A DNA stretch of 64,000 bases, from NCBI GenBank assembly GCA_963798855.1, contig CAWCUU010000002.1, positions 930,001 to 994,000 on the forward strand, read 5' to 3'. Within the stretch, counting starts at the first letter, position 1. Each line of letters opens with the position of its first letter. Origin of the DNA: CAWCUU01 sp963798855. GTDB taxonomy: Bacteria; Gemmatimonadota; Gemmatimonadetes; Longimicrobiales; RSA9. Position numbers and translations under genes: made by a program. A model generated the notes under the pieces. It was not told where the DNA came from and made no database searches. It saw only the letters and a program-made list of their open reading frames with translations. Shown in pieces: positions 1 through 10,878 of the stretch.

Positions 1-4
1 GTCC

Positions 5-610
5 CTACTCCGTAGCGAGCAGCTCCCCGGCCGTGAAGAGGGAGGCCAGGCGCAGACCTTCGGTGGACAGGCGCTCGCGCCCTCCCTCCTCCCGATCCAC
101 AACGCAGAACACCCCGAGGACCTCGCCGCCTGCCTCCCGCACCGCCTGCACCGCGTTCATCGCGCTCGCGCCCGACGTCATCGCGTCCTCCACGACCACC
201 ACCTCCATGCCCGGCTCGAATCCGCCCTCGATGCGCTGCCCGGTGCCGTGCTGCTTCGGCTGCTTTCGGACCGTGAAGGCGTCGAGCGTATAATCGGTCG
301 CAGCGTGGGCGATCGCATAGGCGACGGGGTCCGCGCCGAGGGTCAGCCCGCCCACCGCCTGCGGGCGCCATCCGGCGTCCAGTATCGCGCGGAGTCCCAG
401 GCGGCCGATGAGCCGCTGCCCCTGTCCGCTCATCGTCGTCTTGCGACCATCGATGTAGTACGAAGAGTGAGCGCCGCTGCTGAGCACGAAGTCTCCACGG
501 CGAAGCGAGCGGTCGCGCAGCAGCCGGAGCAGACTTCCGCGGTCGTCGTCGGTTGCGGTCGTACGAATAACGGTCGTCAGGGTTGGACTTCGATCGAAGC
601 TTCCTCCCAC
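5..610 (-). CDS. pyrE: Orotate phosphoribosyltransferase
   Basis: Converts orotate plus PRPP to orotidine 5'-monophosphate in pyrimidine synthesis, in the cytoplasm. The 201-residue length fits the family. The PRPP-binding signature VVVVEDAMTSGAS lies at about residues 137-149, and the mobile catalytic loop with RKQPKQHGTGQ at about 115-125. It is the last gene of a minus-strand run of four. Its first codons overlap the end of the small gene at 577-861 by 34 bases, so translation may be coupled or the true start may be slightly further downstream. Function is known from the family; regulation is not visible. Confidence 0.93.
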   Translation of the reverse strand: MGGSFDRSPTLTTVIRTTATDDDRGSLLRLLRDRSLRRGDFVLSSGAHSSYYIDGRKTTMSGQGQRLIGRLGLRAILDAGWRPQAVGGLTLGADPVAYAIAHAATDYTLDAFTVRKQPKQHGTGQRIEGGFEPGMEVVVVEDAMTSGASAMNAVQAVREAGGEVLGVFCVVDREEGGRERLSTEGLRLASLFTAGELLATE

Positions 611-861
611 TCGTCGTCTGCGTCCGGCGGAAAGCTGTCGTGCAGCTCACGTCGCGGCTCCATCAGGCGCGGCTGGTCGAGGGGCAGGCGCTCCCCCGCG
701 TGCTCCAGGAACTCGAGGAAGTGGTCATCGCGCCTCGCCGCGCGAAACAGCCATGCGCGGCAATCGAGCGACTCGGCGGCGTCGCGGACCACGGCCCACA
801 GCGCGAGGTACTCCTCGATACGGTCGAGGGCGATCGTGCGCCGGGTCACGACGAGGTGCAT
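577..861 (-). CDS. Small conserved-looking protein of unknown function
   Basis: About 94 residues starting MHLVVTRRTIALDRIEEYLALW. I do not recognise it with certainty. The beta-strand, helix, strand pattern with an early RTIALDRIEEYLALWAVVRDA resembles a small ferredoxin-like/dimeric alpha-beta barrel protein (antibiotic-biosynthesis-monooxygenase-like), which is inference only. The ATG shares one base with the TGA of the upstream permease gene (TGATG), which decides the start: a longer upstream reading frame exists but would run deep into the permease gene. The C-terminus is acidic. It is probably co-translated with its neighbours. Confidence 0.55.
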   Translation of the reverse strand: MHLVVTRRTIALDRIEEYLALWAVVRDAAESLDCRAWLFRAARRDDHFLEFLEHAGERLPLDQPRLMEPRRELHDSFPPDADDEWEEASIEVQP

Positions 862-1529
862 CACCGGAGCAGCCAGAAGATGCCGATGCCGGCTGTGAAC
901 AACCCCGTGCACAGCGTGATTCCGCGCGCCAGGGTCTGCGACTTCAGGGCGGCCGTTCCCGCCACCCACCCCGCCAACAGAGCGTAGAACCCCATGCCGG
1001 CGGCGGTACCGATGGCGAACAGCAGCAGATACATCGTGGCGACGCCGGCGGAGTGGAAGCCGGCGAGCGGGAGCAACGCCACGATGGGGGCGGTGCCCGC
1101 CAGCCCGTGCATCGCGCCGACAGCGGTGACGCCGTGACCGTGGTGGTGATGCGGCGTCTTCTGCAGCTGGTGCGAGTGAACGTGCACGTGCACGGTGCCA
1201 TCGTCGTGGCTGTGACGATGCGCGTGGACGGCCCGAGCGCTCGCGGCCGTCCAGACGCCGAGGCCGAGCAGCATCGCTCCGGCGAGCCGCTCGAAGAAGA
1301 CGCCGACGGACTCCGGGAGCTGCATCCCGAGCACCACGAGCAGCGTGCCCACGATGAGGATCACGGCGCCGTGGCCGGCAGCCCAGCGCACGCCGAAGCC
1401 CAACGCGGCGCGCGGGGTGGGCCGTCGCACGACGAACGAGCTGACGGCCGCGAGGTGATCCGGCTCGAGGGCGTGGGCGGAGCCGAGCACGAGGGCGCTC
1501 ATCAGCGGTACGGCGACGTCACTCAACAT
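861..1529 (-). CDS. NicO/UreH-like metal permease with histidine-rich loop
   Basis: A 222-residue membrane protein with about six hydrophobic segments. The first segment carries SAHALEPDHLAAV, which resembles the HX4DH signature of nickel/cobalt permeases. A central loop at about residues 100-135 is packed with histidines (HAHRHSH, HVHVHSH, HHHHGHG) and is very likely a metal-binding cytoplasmic or periplasmic loop. A second GAMHGLAGTAP motif matches the repeated half. Likely role: transport (uptake or efflux) of Ni2+ or Co2+; direction cannot be told. The ATG follows the stop of the ferritin-like gene by one base, so the genes are co-translated. A TauE-like exporter is the alternative. Confidence 0.82.
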   Translation of the reverse strand: MLSDVAVPLMSALVLGSAHALEPDHLAAVSSFVVRRPTPRAALGFGVRWAAGHGAVILIVGTLLVVLGMQLPESVGVFFERLAGAMLLGLGVWTAASARAVHAHRHSHDDGTVHVHVHSHQLQKTPHHHHGHGVTAVGAMHGLAGTAPIVALLPLAGFHSAGVATMYLLLFAIGTAAGMGFYALLAGWVAGTAALKSQTLARGITLCTGLFTAGIGIFWLLR

Positions 1530-1530
1530 G

Positions 1531-2916
1531 TCATTCCGTCAGCTCTTCCGATTCCTGAAGCTGATCGGCTCGTGCGGCCGTCTCCCTGCCCAGCACCTCC
1601 CGCACGAACGACTGCCACCACTCCACCTGCTCCTCCCGCCCGCGGTACGGCTCGAGCGCGTTCCAGGTACGCTGCTGCACCTCCTCGGCGCGCCTCAGGG
1701 CCTCCTGGACCGTGAGCCCCTCCGCGCGAATCCACCTCCGACCAATCTGCGCGTGGAGCACTTCGTCCGCCCAGTCGTAGTCGTGGAAGAGCGCCGACAG
1801 AGGGTCCTCCGCCTCGCGTGCGGTATTATACTCGAAACGCTTCCCGGTGTCGCCGTCCATGAGCCCTTGCTCGATGCGGTACAGCACGAGCTGCCGCTCG
1901 AGCGGCGTGGCGTTCAGGTTGAGCCGCAGCGAGAAGCCGACGTTGAGCGGGATCCCGCGCCATTCGATGCCGCGTGCCTCGAGCGCAGCCTCCCCCAGCA
2001 TGGAATGCCTGGCCTCGTCCCAGAGTTGCCGCGCGTAATCGCGCCGGTACTCCCAGGGCCGGTCGGGCCGCTCCGCCATGAACGAAGCCATCATCTCGGG
2101 CACATCCATTTCCAGCAGGCGCTTACAGATCAGGGCCAGGTTCCGTTCGTCGGCCGGGATCGAGACGTCGTTGTAGACCACGTGTGGCGGGAAGTTGAAG
2201 TTGTGCGCGCCCCGAAAGCGGCCGTCCCGGCGCGGCACGGGATCGGGCGCGAAGGGGGCGGTCGCGCGTGCGGCCGGGCGCTGCGGCGCGTGCGCGGGGG
2301 CGGGGCCGGCCGCGCCGCCGGCGGCGCGCAGCCACGCCTCCAGGTGCTCGGTCCACGCCTCCGCACGCCTCGCCGCGGCCGGGTCTCCGGTCGTCAGCGC
2401 CTCCAATGCCGCGCGCCCCCACGCCAGTTGATCCTCCTCCTCCACCAGCAGCAGGCGCAGCAGCCGGTGCGTCGGCTGGTCGGCGAGCGGATTGCTCGAC
2501 CGGAGGTGGTCGCGGTAGGCTCGCGCGAGCGCCGGGCGCGTAACGCGATAGAGCCCGGCGAGCAGCTCGACCGTGTCCCGAGCTCTCAGCAGCTCCTCGA
2601 GGAAGGCATCGAGCGCCGCGTCAGGCGCCCGCTGCATCGGGGGCGTGGGGTGACGAAGCTCGGCGACGCGGCTGCGCAGAGCATCGGCGTGCTCGATGTC
2701 GAGCCACTGATGATAGGCGAGCGCTCCTTTCACCTCCCATTCCGGCGTGGCTGTCAGGTGCGCGACGGCGATGAATGCGAGGCGCTGCTCGATCCACTGG
2801 TAGCGGAGCAGACGCCGGACGTTCTCCTCCACGCCGATTCCGAGGCGTGCGGCGTCGGCATGGGAGCTGACGGCGGCGAGAGGCGGTGGTGTGGGGGCTC
2901 GTGCAGCGTCGGACAT
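1531..2916 (-). CDS. Ferritin-like helical protein, putative di-iron
   Basis: About 461 residues, helical and rich in Glu/His. Two ExxH motifs in the C-terminal half (DEARHSMLGE and DEVLHAQIG), together with LVEEEDQLAWG and YHQWLDIEHADA in the N-terminal half, suggest one or two ferritin-like four-helix bundles with carboxylate/His metal ligands. Exact family and reaction are not recognised. The start at 2916 is chosen because GAGGTCC lies just upstream; longer reading to 2991 adds a basic, unlike sequence. It is the first gene of the minus-strand run that continues into the metal permease one base after its stop, so a metal-related role is plausible. Confidence 0.72.
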   Translation of the reverse strand: MSDAARAPTPPPLAAVSSHADAARLGIGVEENVRRLLRYQWIEQRLAFIAVAHLTATPEWEVKGALAYHQWLDIEHADALRSRVAELRHPTPPMQRAPDAALDAFLEELLRARDTVELLAGLYRVTRPALARAYRDHLRSSNPLADQPTHRLLRLLLVEEEDQLAWGRAALEALTTGDPAAARRAEAWTEHLEAWLRAAGGAAGPAPAHAPQRPAARATAPFAPDPVPRRDGRFRGAHNFNFPPHVVYNDVSIPADERNLALICKRLLEMDVPEMMASFMAERPDRPWEYRRDYARQLWDEARHSMLGEAALEARGIEWRGIPLNVGFSLRLNLNATPLERQLVLYRIEQGLMDGDTGKRFEYNTAREAEDPLSALFHDYDWADEVLHAQIGRRWIRAEGLTVQEALRRAEEVQQRTWNALEPYRGREEQVEWWQSFVREVLGRETAARADQLQESEELTE

Positions 2917-3073
2917 GGTGGACCTCGTCGGATGCGCGCGGTGCGGGAGGGAGGCCGTGAAGAGTCTACTCGCGCGGCGGAGCAGGAGCAACGCGAGCTG
3001 TCGCCTTGTCCTGTCTCCGGCTCGTCTCTAGCTTGCCGTGCCCGACTGTCCCCCTCCGAGGCATTCTGCGCTC

Positions 3074-5350
3074 ATGGAAATCGAGTCCGATGCGGCGTCC
3101 CCCCGTTCGGGCGCGGAGATCCTGGAGCTGCTCCGACGCGAGGACAAGCACTATCTGGGCGCCGGAGACGGCGTGCTGTTCGACGCCACGCAACCGCTGT
3201 GGCTCGATCATCCCGGCTTCTGGGATGCCGCGCACTTCTACCTGCACGCTCTCCAGCCGGGCTTCACGGTCAGCTTCCTGCGAAGCGATGGCGGCGAGCG
3301 CCTCTTGCGTCTCGAGTCCCGCAGCTGGACCCCGGCGGCCCTCGCCGCGCGTTACGTCGCGGACGGGCTCGTGCTGGAGGAGCGCCGCGCGGTGCTGCCG
3401 GGCGGACACCTCGTCTCGGAGTGGCGGGTGCAGAATCGCTCGATGCGGGAGGCGGCGCTCCACGCCGTCGCCTGGACCGCGCACGAGTCGGGTGCGATCG
3501 CGGATCGGGCGGCTGCCAGCGGCGGCAGGGATGGAGTCTCATTCACCGTGATGCTGCCCGACGCGCAGGGGCGGCTCGATGCCCTCGGCGCAGCGCTGCG
3601 GCTGCGCTTCGCGCGCTCGGAAGCGAACGCCGGATGGGCGATCCTCGAGGCGCAGCATGCGCGGGGTGCGCTGAACCGGCCCGACTGGCAATCGAGCCCG
3701 TTGCGGGATCGCTGGCTCGCTGCGGGGCTTCCTTCCGAGGCGCGGTTGGGCTCCGCCGATCCCGCGGGCCGCACGCTGATCCACTTCGGCATCGCCAAGG
3801 CCCTGCGGGTGCCCGCGCGCGGAGTGGCCGTCTTCGCGGTCGTGCTTACGATCCGCCCCGCCGAGAAGGCAAACCCGCGAGGATTCAGGGAAACACCTCT
3901 GCCTGCCGGTGTGCTCGCGGCTGCCGCGGACGCCGACTGGGCCACCTTCTTCGACGGCGTCCCGGCCCTGAGCAGCGATGATCCTCACCTCGAACACTAC
4001 TTCCCCTACCGGTGGTACGGGCTGCGACTGAACTACCTTTCGCCAGCCGGAAGGTACCGGTACCCGACGGTCGCCGAAGGGGTGGAATACTTCCACTGCG
4101 CGATCGCGTACAGCGCGTGGTGCCACATGCGGGAGTTGCGCTGGCACGCCGATCCGAGGCGGGCGCAGGGCGCGCTGCTCACCTTCCTCGACCACCAGCA
4201 GGAGGACGGCATGCTGCCCGGGCGAGTGTACCTGACGCCTGGCGAGCACACGGACTTCTACTTCGCGGATTGGGGCGGTAGCCTCCTCGCGCTGCACGCG
4301 GTGCACCCGGACCCGGCTTTCCTGCGCAGCGCATATGCCGGTCTAGCCCGGTACGCGGAGTGGCTGGATGCGGACCGGGATCCGGAGGAGAGCGGGCTCT
4401 ACACCGTCCGGGACCCCTACGAGACGGGGCAGGAGAACATGAGCCGCTACACCGCGGTCGATCCCGAGGCTGACCGGCAGCACTTCGATTTCCGGCTGCG
4501 GCTGAAGGGGGTCGACGCGACGGTGTACGCGTACCGCCTGCGTCGCGCGCTCGCCCGGGCGGCCGCGGAGCTGGGCGAGAGCGCCGAAGTGCGAGCGCAC
4601 GACGGGGTGGCGGACCGGATCGCTGAAGCGGTTCGCGAACACATGTGGGATGCCGCCGACGGCATGTTCTCGGACGTGGACCCACGCAGTTTCGCGCGGA
4701 CCGGCGTGAAGGCGGCGGTGTGCTTCTATCCCTACATGACGGATATCGTCGGCGAGTCCCACCTGGCAGGACTGCAGAGGCACCTCTTCGATCCGGCGGA
4801 GTTCTGGCTGCCGTACCCGGTTCCGTCGACGGCGGCCGACGACCCGACTTTCGACCCTGATGCCACCTGGCGGGGCGTGCGCCGGAGCTGCGCGTGGAAT
4901 GGCCGGGTGTGGCCGATGACGAACTCCCATCTCTGCGAGGCGCTCGCCTGCGCCGCCGGGATGGCCCCACAGCTGCGGCTCCGTGCCGGTGAGCTGCTGA
5001 TGCGCTACATCCGGATGCTCTGCTTCGACGGAGACCCAGCCCGGCCGAACAGCTTCGAGCACTATTCGCCGCTCACCGGCCGGGCCTCCATCTACCGGGG
5101 CATCGATGACTACCAACACTCGTGGATCAACGACCTCGTCGTGCAGTACATCTTCGGCATTCGCCCGCGGCACGACGGATCGCTGCGGCTCGAGCCCCTG
5201 CCCTGCGGACTCCGGCAGGCGCGGCTGCACCGGCTGCCGTTCCGTGGTCGTCTGCTCGAGGTCGAGCTCCACGAAGACACCGTCCGTCTGATCGGCGGAG
5301 GTCGGGTTCTCGTTGCCCGCAGCGGAGAGGCGGCGGAAGTGCGGTGGTGA
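3074..5350 (+). CDS. (alpha/alpha)6-barrel glycoside hydrolase, GH63/MGH1-like
   Basis: About 758 residues. An N-terminal beta-rich region is followed from about residue 280 by a six-hairpin glycosidase barrel: segments YPTVAEGVEYFHCAIAYSAW, ADWGGSLLALHAVH, RSCAWNGRVWPMTNSHLCEAL and NSFEHYSPLTGRASIYRGID are typical of GH63 and MGH1-type alpha-glycosidases, with Asp/Glu candidates in the DWGG and FEHYSP segments. No signal peptide, so cytoplasmic. ATG 3074 is preferred over GTG 3038 because GAGG lies 12 bases before it. It heads the sugar operon; its TGA overlaps the GTG of the next glycosidase. Substrate is unknown, probably an imported alpha-linked oligosaccharide. Confidence 0.84.
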   Translation: MEIESDAASPRSGAEILELLRREDKHYLGAGDGVLFDATQPLWLDHPGFWDAAHFYLHALQPGFTVSFLRSDGGERLLRLESRSWTPAALAARYVADGLVLEERRAVLPGGHLVSEWRVQNRSMREAALHAVAWTAHESGAIADRAAASGGRDGVSFTVMLPDAQGRLDALGAALRLRFARSEANAGWAILEAQHARGALNRPDWQSSPLRDRWLAAGLPSEARLGSADPAGRTLIHFGIAKALRVPARGVAVFAVVLTIRPAEKANPRGFRETPLPAGVLAAAADADWATFFDGVPALSSDDPHLEHYFPYRWYGLRLNYLSPAGRYRYPTVAEGVEYFHCAIAYSAWCHMRELRWHADPRRAQGALLTFLDHQQEDGMLPGRVYLTPGEHTDFYFADWGGSLLALHAVHPDPAFLRSAYAGLARYAEWLDADRDPEESGLYTVRDPYETGQENMSRYTAVDPEADRQHFDFRLRLKGVDATVYAYRLRRALARAAAELGESAEVRAHDGVADRIAEAVREHMWDAADGMFSDVDPRSFARTGVKAAVCFYPYMTDIVGESHLAGLQRHLFDPAEFWLPYPVPSTAADDPTFDPDATWRGVRRSCAWNGRVWPMTNSHLCEALACAAGMAPQLRLRAGELLMRYIRMLCFDGDPARPNSFEHYSPLTGRASIYRGIDDYQHSWINDLVVQYIFGIRPRHDGSLRLEPLPCGLRQARLHRLPFRGRLLEVELHEDTVRLIGGGRVLVARSGEAAEVRW

Positions 5351-8300
5351 GGGGCCGCCCGGGGACGGAGGGCCGGGGGTCGCGTCGGCTGCGGGTCTGC
5401 TTCATCCCCGGCGATCCCGACGCCGCGGAGGAGCGAGCGGCTGCCGGGTGGCTGCGGGCGGTGGGCGCGCTCGAGGTGGTGGGGCCGCTCGCCCCGGAGA
5501 TCGACGTGGTGTGGCTGCACGCGTCGACGCGGCTCGGTCCCGAGCGGCTGCGGGCGGTCGCGGCGACTCTCCAGCCCGAGGATCGAAGCGTGCGGCCAGC
5601 GCTGATGTCCCTTGCCGGGACGCTGCTTCCGACGGCTCTCGGCGAGCGGGCGACCGCCCCCGACGACGTGCGAGACGACGTCTGGCACGACGCAGACGAC
5701 GATCCTGGGATCTTCGAGACCTTTTCGGTCTTTCCCCACATCCGCGGGCACATGCCGCTGCGGGCGCACCCGCTGTTCGGCGGGCTCGGCGCCGGGTGCT
5801 ACACCTGGCGTCCCGCGGAGGGAGAGGTGTATTTCGCCGCGCTGCGCTCACGCTCGGCGTGGCTGGATGGCAGGGCGATCGCCGTCCAGCGCAGCTACAT
5901 CCGGGTCCACCATGACCGCGCCACGATCTGGGAGGCGGCGTCCGGCGTGCTGTGCATCGGCGCATACCTCTACTTCGCGGCCCGTGACCGGGCGTTCCGC
6001 CCGCATCTCGAGCGTTTGACGACGAACGCGTTGCGGTATGTTGCCGGTCGCCTGCCGCTGGAGGGGCCGCGGGGCGAGTGGCTGGCGCGGCCGGCCGGAG
6101 CCTCCGTGGACGGCCGGCTGCCGCTGCCGCGGCAGGTGGATGCAAGACTGCCGCTCGAGCTGCCGGAGGTCGGTGCATGTCTCGGCGGAAACCCGGGTGA
6201 AGCCCACGCGCCCGTCGGCGGCCAGGGGGAGCGGCGCTCCATCCGCGTAGGCGCCGCCTCGGGTCGTCCGTTCACGCTAGCCGGCCGGCGCACGATGATG
6301 GCCGGCGATGAGGAAGGCGGTGTCGAGGAGATATGGGTCCACCCGCTGCGGCTCGTCGCCGACTTCGGCATTGAGCTGGGGGGCGACGGCCCACGGAGCG
6401 TGCACACGTCCGTAACGCCGATCGGCATCACTCGCGAGCTGGTCGCCGGCCCGATCCGGCTCACCGAGCGGCTGCTCGCGCCGCACGATGCGCCGGGCGC
6501 CGTGCTCGAATGGCAGGCGCCGGAGGGGGTGGATCTGGAGCTCGCCTGGACAACGGACCTGCGCCTGATGTGGCCGTATCCGGCGGCCGCGCTGGGCTCG
6601 CTTCGCTGGCGTCGTGAGGGGCGCGCCCTGACGATCGCGACCGGCGGGGCCGGCTTCGGCGACGCGGCGGCGTTCCTCCTCAGCCGGGAGCCGTCGACCT
6701 GGAAGGTCCGGAAGGCCGAAAGGGAGGGTGGCGGGGTCGGTCTGATGTCTCGTGTCGCGCTGCGTCTGGAACCCGGGCAGTGGCTGCGGATGTGCATTGC
6801 TTCGGGGCCGGATGCCGAGTGCGCGGCCGCCGAAGCGGCGCGACTGATGGACGCGGCGCGGGTCGCCGGCGCGCGCGCCGCGGCGGTGCGCCGGCTGCGC
6901 TCGGACAGCCTGTCCGTGCAGGCACCGGACCCTAGAGTCGGGGAGGCGGTGGAGTGGGCGAAGTATCGACTCGACTCGTACCGTGTTGACACTCCCGGCC
7001 TCGGCTGCTCGCTCGTCGCCGGATACTGGCGCAGCACCCCGGGGTGGGGCGATGGGCGGCCCGGCTACGCCTGGTACTTCGGCCGGGATTCAGCCTGGAC
7101 CGCTCTCGCCTCCCTCGCGGCCGGCAACGCGGGCGCCGCGCGCGAGGTGATCGAGTTCCTGGGCCGGCACCAGGATCTCTCGGGAAAGATTCTGCACGAG
7201 TGCTCGACAAGTGGCGCGGTGCATTACGATGCGGCCGACGCGACACCCCTCTATCTGCTACTCGTCGCTCGATACCACGCCTGGACCGGGGACGGCGGCT
7301 TCATCGGCGGCGAGTGGGCGCGGGTGCGTGCCGCGTTCGTCCACTGCCTGACAATGGACCGTGACGGCGACGGCCTGATCGAGAATGCCGGCGAGGGTCA
7401 CGGCTGGATCGAGTTCGGGCGGCTCGGCGGCGGCACCGTCACGTTCTACAATGCCGCGATCTGGACCGCGCTGCTCCGCGAGCTCGCCGATACCGCCGAA
7501 TCGCTCGGACATGCCGACTGGGCGGCCGAGCTGCGCGCGAGGCACGGCGTCGCGCGGGAGGCGCTCGAGCGCACCTTCTACGACCCCGACCGCTCCGGCT
7601 ACGCGCTGAACGTCCGCCGCGGCGCGGAGAGGGAGTGGCAGCGAAACGGCGCGGAGACGGCGATGCAGGCCGTTCCGCTGCTGCTCGACGTGGTGAGCGC
7701 GGAGCGGGCGGGCGGCTGGCTCGACGCGCTGGCCTCCGCGGACTTCGCGGCGCCGTGGGGCGTCCGATTGGTGCCGCGCTCCGACCCCGGTTACGATCCG
7801 GCGAGCTATCATGGCGGTGCCGTCTGGCCGCTCTACACCGGCTGGGCGAGCTGGGCCGCGTACGCCGCTGGCCGATCCGAGCTCGGCTCGCGGCTGTGGC
7901 TGATGAACGCGGAGCGGCCGTACCGTCACGAGCGTGGGGCATGGCCGGAGGTCCTCCACGGCGAGGAGGAGCGACTCGTGGGAGTCTGCCCGGATCAGGC
8001 GTGGTCCACCGCGATGGCGATCTCGCCTTTCATCTACGGGATGCTCGGTGTCGTGCCCGACGCGTCTCGTGGGCGCGTGAGGCTCAGGCCGCAACTGCCG
8101 CAGGCGTGGGATCGCTTGGTGGTCGAGCGCCTGCGCATCGGTGACTGCGATGTTTCGCTCCGCTACGAGCGCTACGGCGACGTTCACAGCTTCCGGCTCC
8201 GGCAGGACCGCGGCGCGGTGCCGCTGCGGGTCGTGCTCGAGCCGGCGCTGCCGACCCCGAGGCTGGAGCGGATCCGCGTGGATGGAGTCGAGGCTCGGCT

Positions 8301-8400
8301 CGAGACGCGGAGCTTCGGAGAGCGCCTTCTGGCTCCGCTCCAGGTGGTGCTGGACGCGGAGCGCACGGTGGAGCTGGCTACCGCGGACGGACGGAGCTGA
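5347..8400 (+). CDS. Large glycosidase/debranching-enzyme-like protein with amidotransferase-like N-terminus
   Basis: About 1,017 residues starting at a GTG that overlaps the preceding stop (GTGA). Residues 1-220 look like an amidotransferase-fold domain: VCFIPGDP, a WLHAS segment, HPLFGGLGAGCYTW and a long beta-alpha pattern, without an obvious catalytic Cys-His-Glu triad. Residues from about 300 form a beta-sandwich plus an (alpha/alpha)6 barrel as in glycogen debranching enzymes: YAWYFGRDSAWTALASL, DGDGLIENAGEGHGWIEFG, RNGAETAMQAVPLL and PASYHGGAVWPLYTGWA. Cytoplasmic. It probably works with the first glycosidase on sugars brought in by the ABC transporter downstream. Confidence 0.84.
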   Translation: MRGRPGTEGRGSRRLRVCFIPGDPDAAEERAAAGWLRAVGALEVVGPLAPEIDVVWLHASTRLGPERLRAVAATLQPEDRSVRPALMSLAGTLLPTALGERATAPDDVRDDVWHDADDDPGIFETFSVFPHIRGHMPLRAHPLFGGLGAGCYTWRPAEGEVYFAALRSRSAWLDGRAIAVQRSYIRVHHDRATIWEAASGVLCIGAYLYFAARDRAFRPHLERLTTNALRYVAGRLPLEGPRGEWLARPAGASVDGRLPLPRQVDARLPLELPEVGACLGGNPGEAHAPVGGQGERRSIRVGAASGRPFTLAGRRTMMAGDEEGGVEEIWVHPLRLVADFGIELGGDGPRSVHTSVTPIGITRELVAGPIRLTERLLAPHDAPGAVLEWQAPEGVDLELAWTTDLRLMWPYPAAALGSLRWRREGRALTIATGGAGFGDAAAFLLSREPSTWKVRKAEREGGGVGLMSRVALRLEPGQWLRMCIASGPDAECAAAEAARLMDAARVAGARAAAVRRLRSDSLSVQAPDPRVGEAVEWAKYRLDSYRVDTPGLGCSLVAGYWRSTPGWGDGRPGYAWYFGRDSAWTALASLAAGNAGAAREVIEFLGRHQDLSGKILHECSTSGAVHYDAADATPLYLLLVARYHAWTGDGGFIGGEWARVRAAFVHCLTMDRDGDGLIENAGEGHGWIEFGRLGGGTVTFYNAAIWTALLRELADTAESLGHADWAAELRARHGVAREALERTFYDPDRSGYALNVRRGAEREWQRNGAETAMQAVPLLLDVVSAERAGGWLDALASADFAAPWGVRLVPRSDPGYDPASYHGGAVWPLYTGWASWAAYAAGRSELGSRLWLMNAERPYRHERGAWPEVLHGEEERLVGVCPDQAWSTAMAISPFIYGMLGVVPDASRGRVRLRPQLPQAWDRLVVERLRIGDCDVSLRYERYGDVHSFRLRQDRGAVPLRVVLEPALPTPRLERIRVDGVEARLETRSFGERLLAPLQVVLDAERTVELATADGRS

Positions 8401-8404
8401 GGCC

Positions 8405-9576
<1,172 letters not shown>

Positions 9577-9580
<4 letters not shown>

Positions 9581-10878
9581 GCCCACTCCGTGCCGCATGG
9601 CTCGGGGCGCTGGTCGCTGCCGCGGCGGCGTCGTGCGGTCGTGATCGCGCCGAGGAATGCGTGCGGGTCGTTTCGTGGGCCGGGTACCAGGAGCTCGCGA
9701 TCGACGAGGAGATCGTGGACTCGTTCGAGGTGCGGCACCCCGAGATCCCGGTCTGCTACGAGTCGCTGGAGGGATCGGGGATCTATCGCGAGAAGGTACT
9801 CACCTCGATCGCCGCCGGCACTCCGCCGGGCGTGTTCCTGCTCGATGGCATCGACATCCCCGCGTTCGTCCGCCGCGGCGTGACGCTGGACCTGCGGCCG
9901 TACCTGCCGCGCGTCGGCCTCACGCTGGATGAGTTCGATCCCAGGATCCTCGAGCCGTTCGCGCCCGACGGCCACCTGTGGGCGTTCCCGAAGGACTACA
10001 CGCCCATGGTGATCTACTACAACGAGGACCTGTTCGATGCTGCGGGCGTGCCGTATCCCTCGGCCCACTGGACGTGGGACGAATTCCTCGAGGACGCGCG
10101 GCTGCTGACGCGCGATGCCGACGGAGACGGCAGAATCGACCGGTGGGGATTCGGCTGGCCGCGCGACTTCTTCTACCTGCAGTCGTGGATCTGGGCGGGT
10201 GGCGGCGATCTCCTCTCTCCCGATGGCAGCCGCGCCACCGGCTACCTCGATTCCCCGGCGACCGTCGACGCGGTTCGCTTCTATCTCGATCTGAACACCC
10301 GCTGGGGCGTGGCGCCGCGCGTCGAGATGTTCCGCCGGGGGCTGGGTGGCGTCGCGAGGCTGTTCTACAGCGGCGATGTCGCGATGATGCAGTCGGGACA
10401 CTGGTCGCAGCCGTTGCTGCAGCCGCACGAGGCGGCCGGTCGCTTCCACTTCGGCATCGCGCCGATCCCGGTTCGATCCGGCGTGCCTCCCGTGACGCCG
10501 CTCTACGCCTCCGGCTGGGCGGTGCCCGAGAACGCACCGCACCGGAGGTGGTCGGTCGAGGTCGCGGCGTTCCTGGCCTCCCCGCTCGCGCAGCGGATTC
10601 GCGCGCGGAGCGGGCTGGCGGTTCCCGCGCTCACCGCCGTGTCGAGGCAGGCCGCAACGGCGGACAGTACCGGCCGCGACAGCGTGTTCCTCGACGAGAC
10701 GAGATACGGCCGGCAGCCGTGGGGGACCCAGGTGGAGGAGTGGCGGGAGGTGCAGGACCTGCTGCTCGACCTGCTCGACCGCCCACTCGTCAGGGGGGAG
10801 CCGGTCCAGGAGGTCGCACACGACCTCGCCGTGCGGATCGACGCGATCCTGGCCAGGTCCGGCAGAGAGCCGCGGTGA
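9577..10878 (+). CDS. Sugar ABC transporter substrate-binding lipoprotein
   Basis: About 433 residues, family 1 (MalE/UgpB-like) extracellular solute-binding protein. The N-terminus MSPLRAAWLGALVAAAAASC is a short lipoprotein signal with Cys at about residue 20. Family features include the SWAGYQELAIDEEIVDSFE opening strand, EGSGIYREKVLTSIAAGTPP and KDYTPMVIYYNEDLFDAAGV. It captures the sugar outside the membrane and delivers it to the permeases. GTG start overlaps the ATPase stop; its own stop overlaps the GTG of the first permease. Confidence 0.93.

Noticed and set aside
3539..5769. Long minus-strand reading frames opposite the glycosidase genes
   Set aside because: High-GC shadow frames; Arg/Pro/Ala-rich without domain motifs, while the plus strand has clear family motifs.
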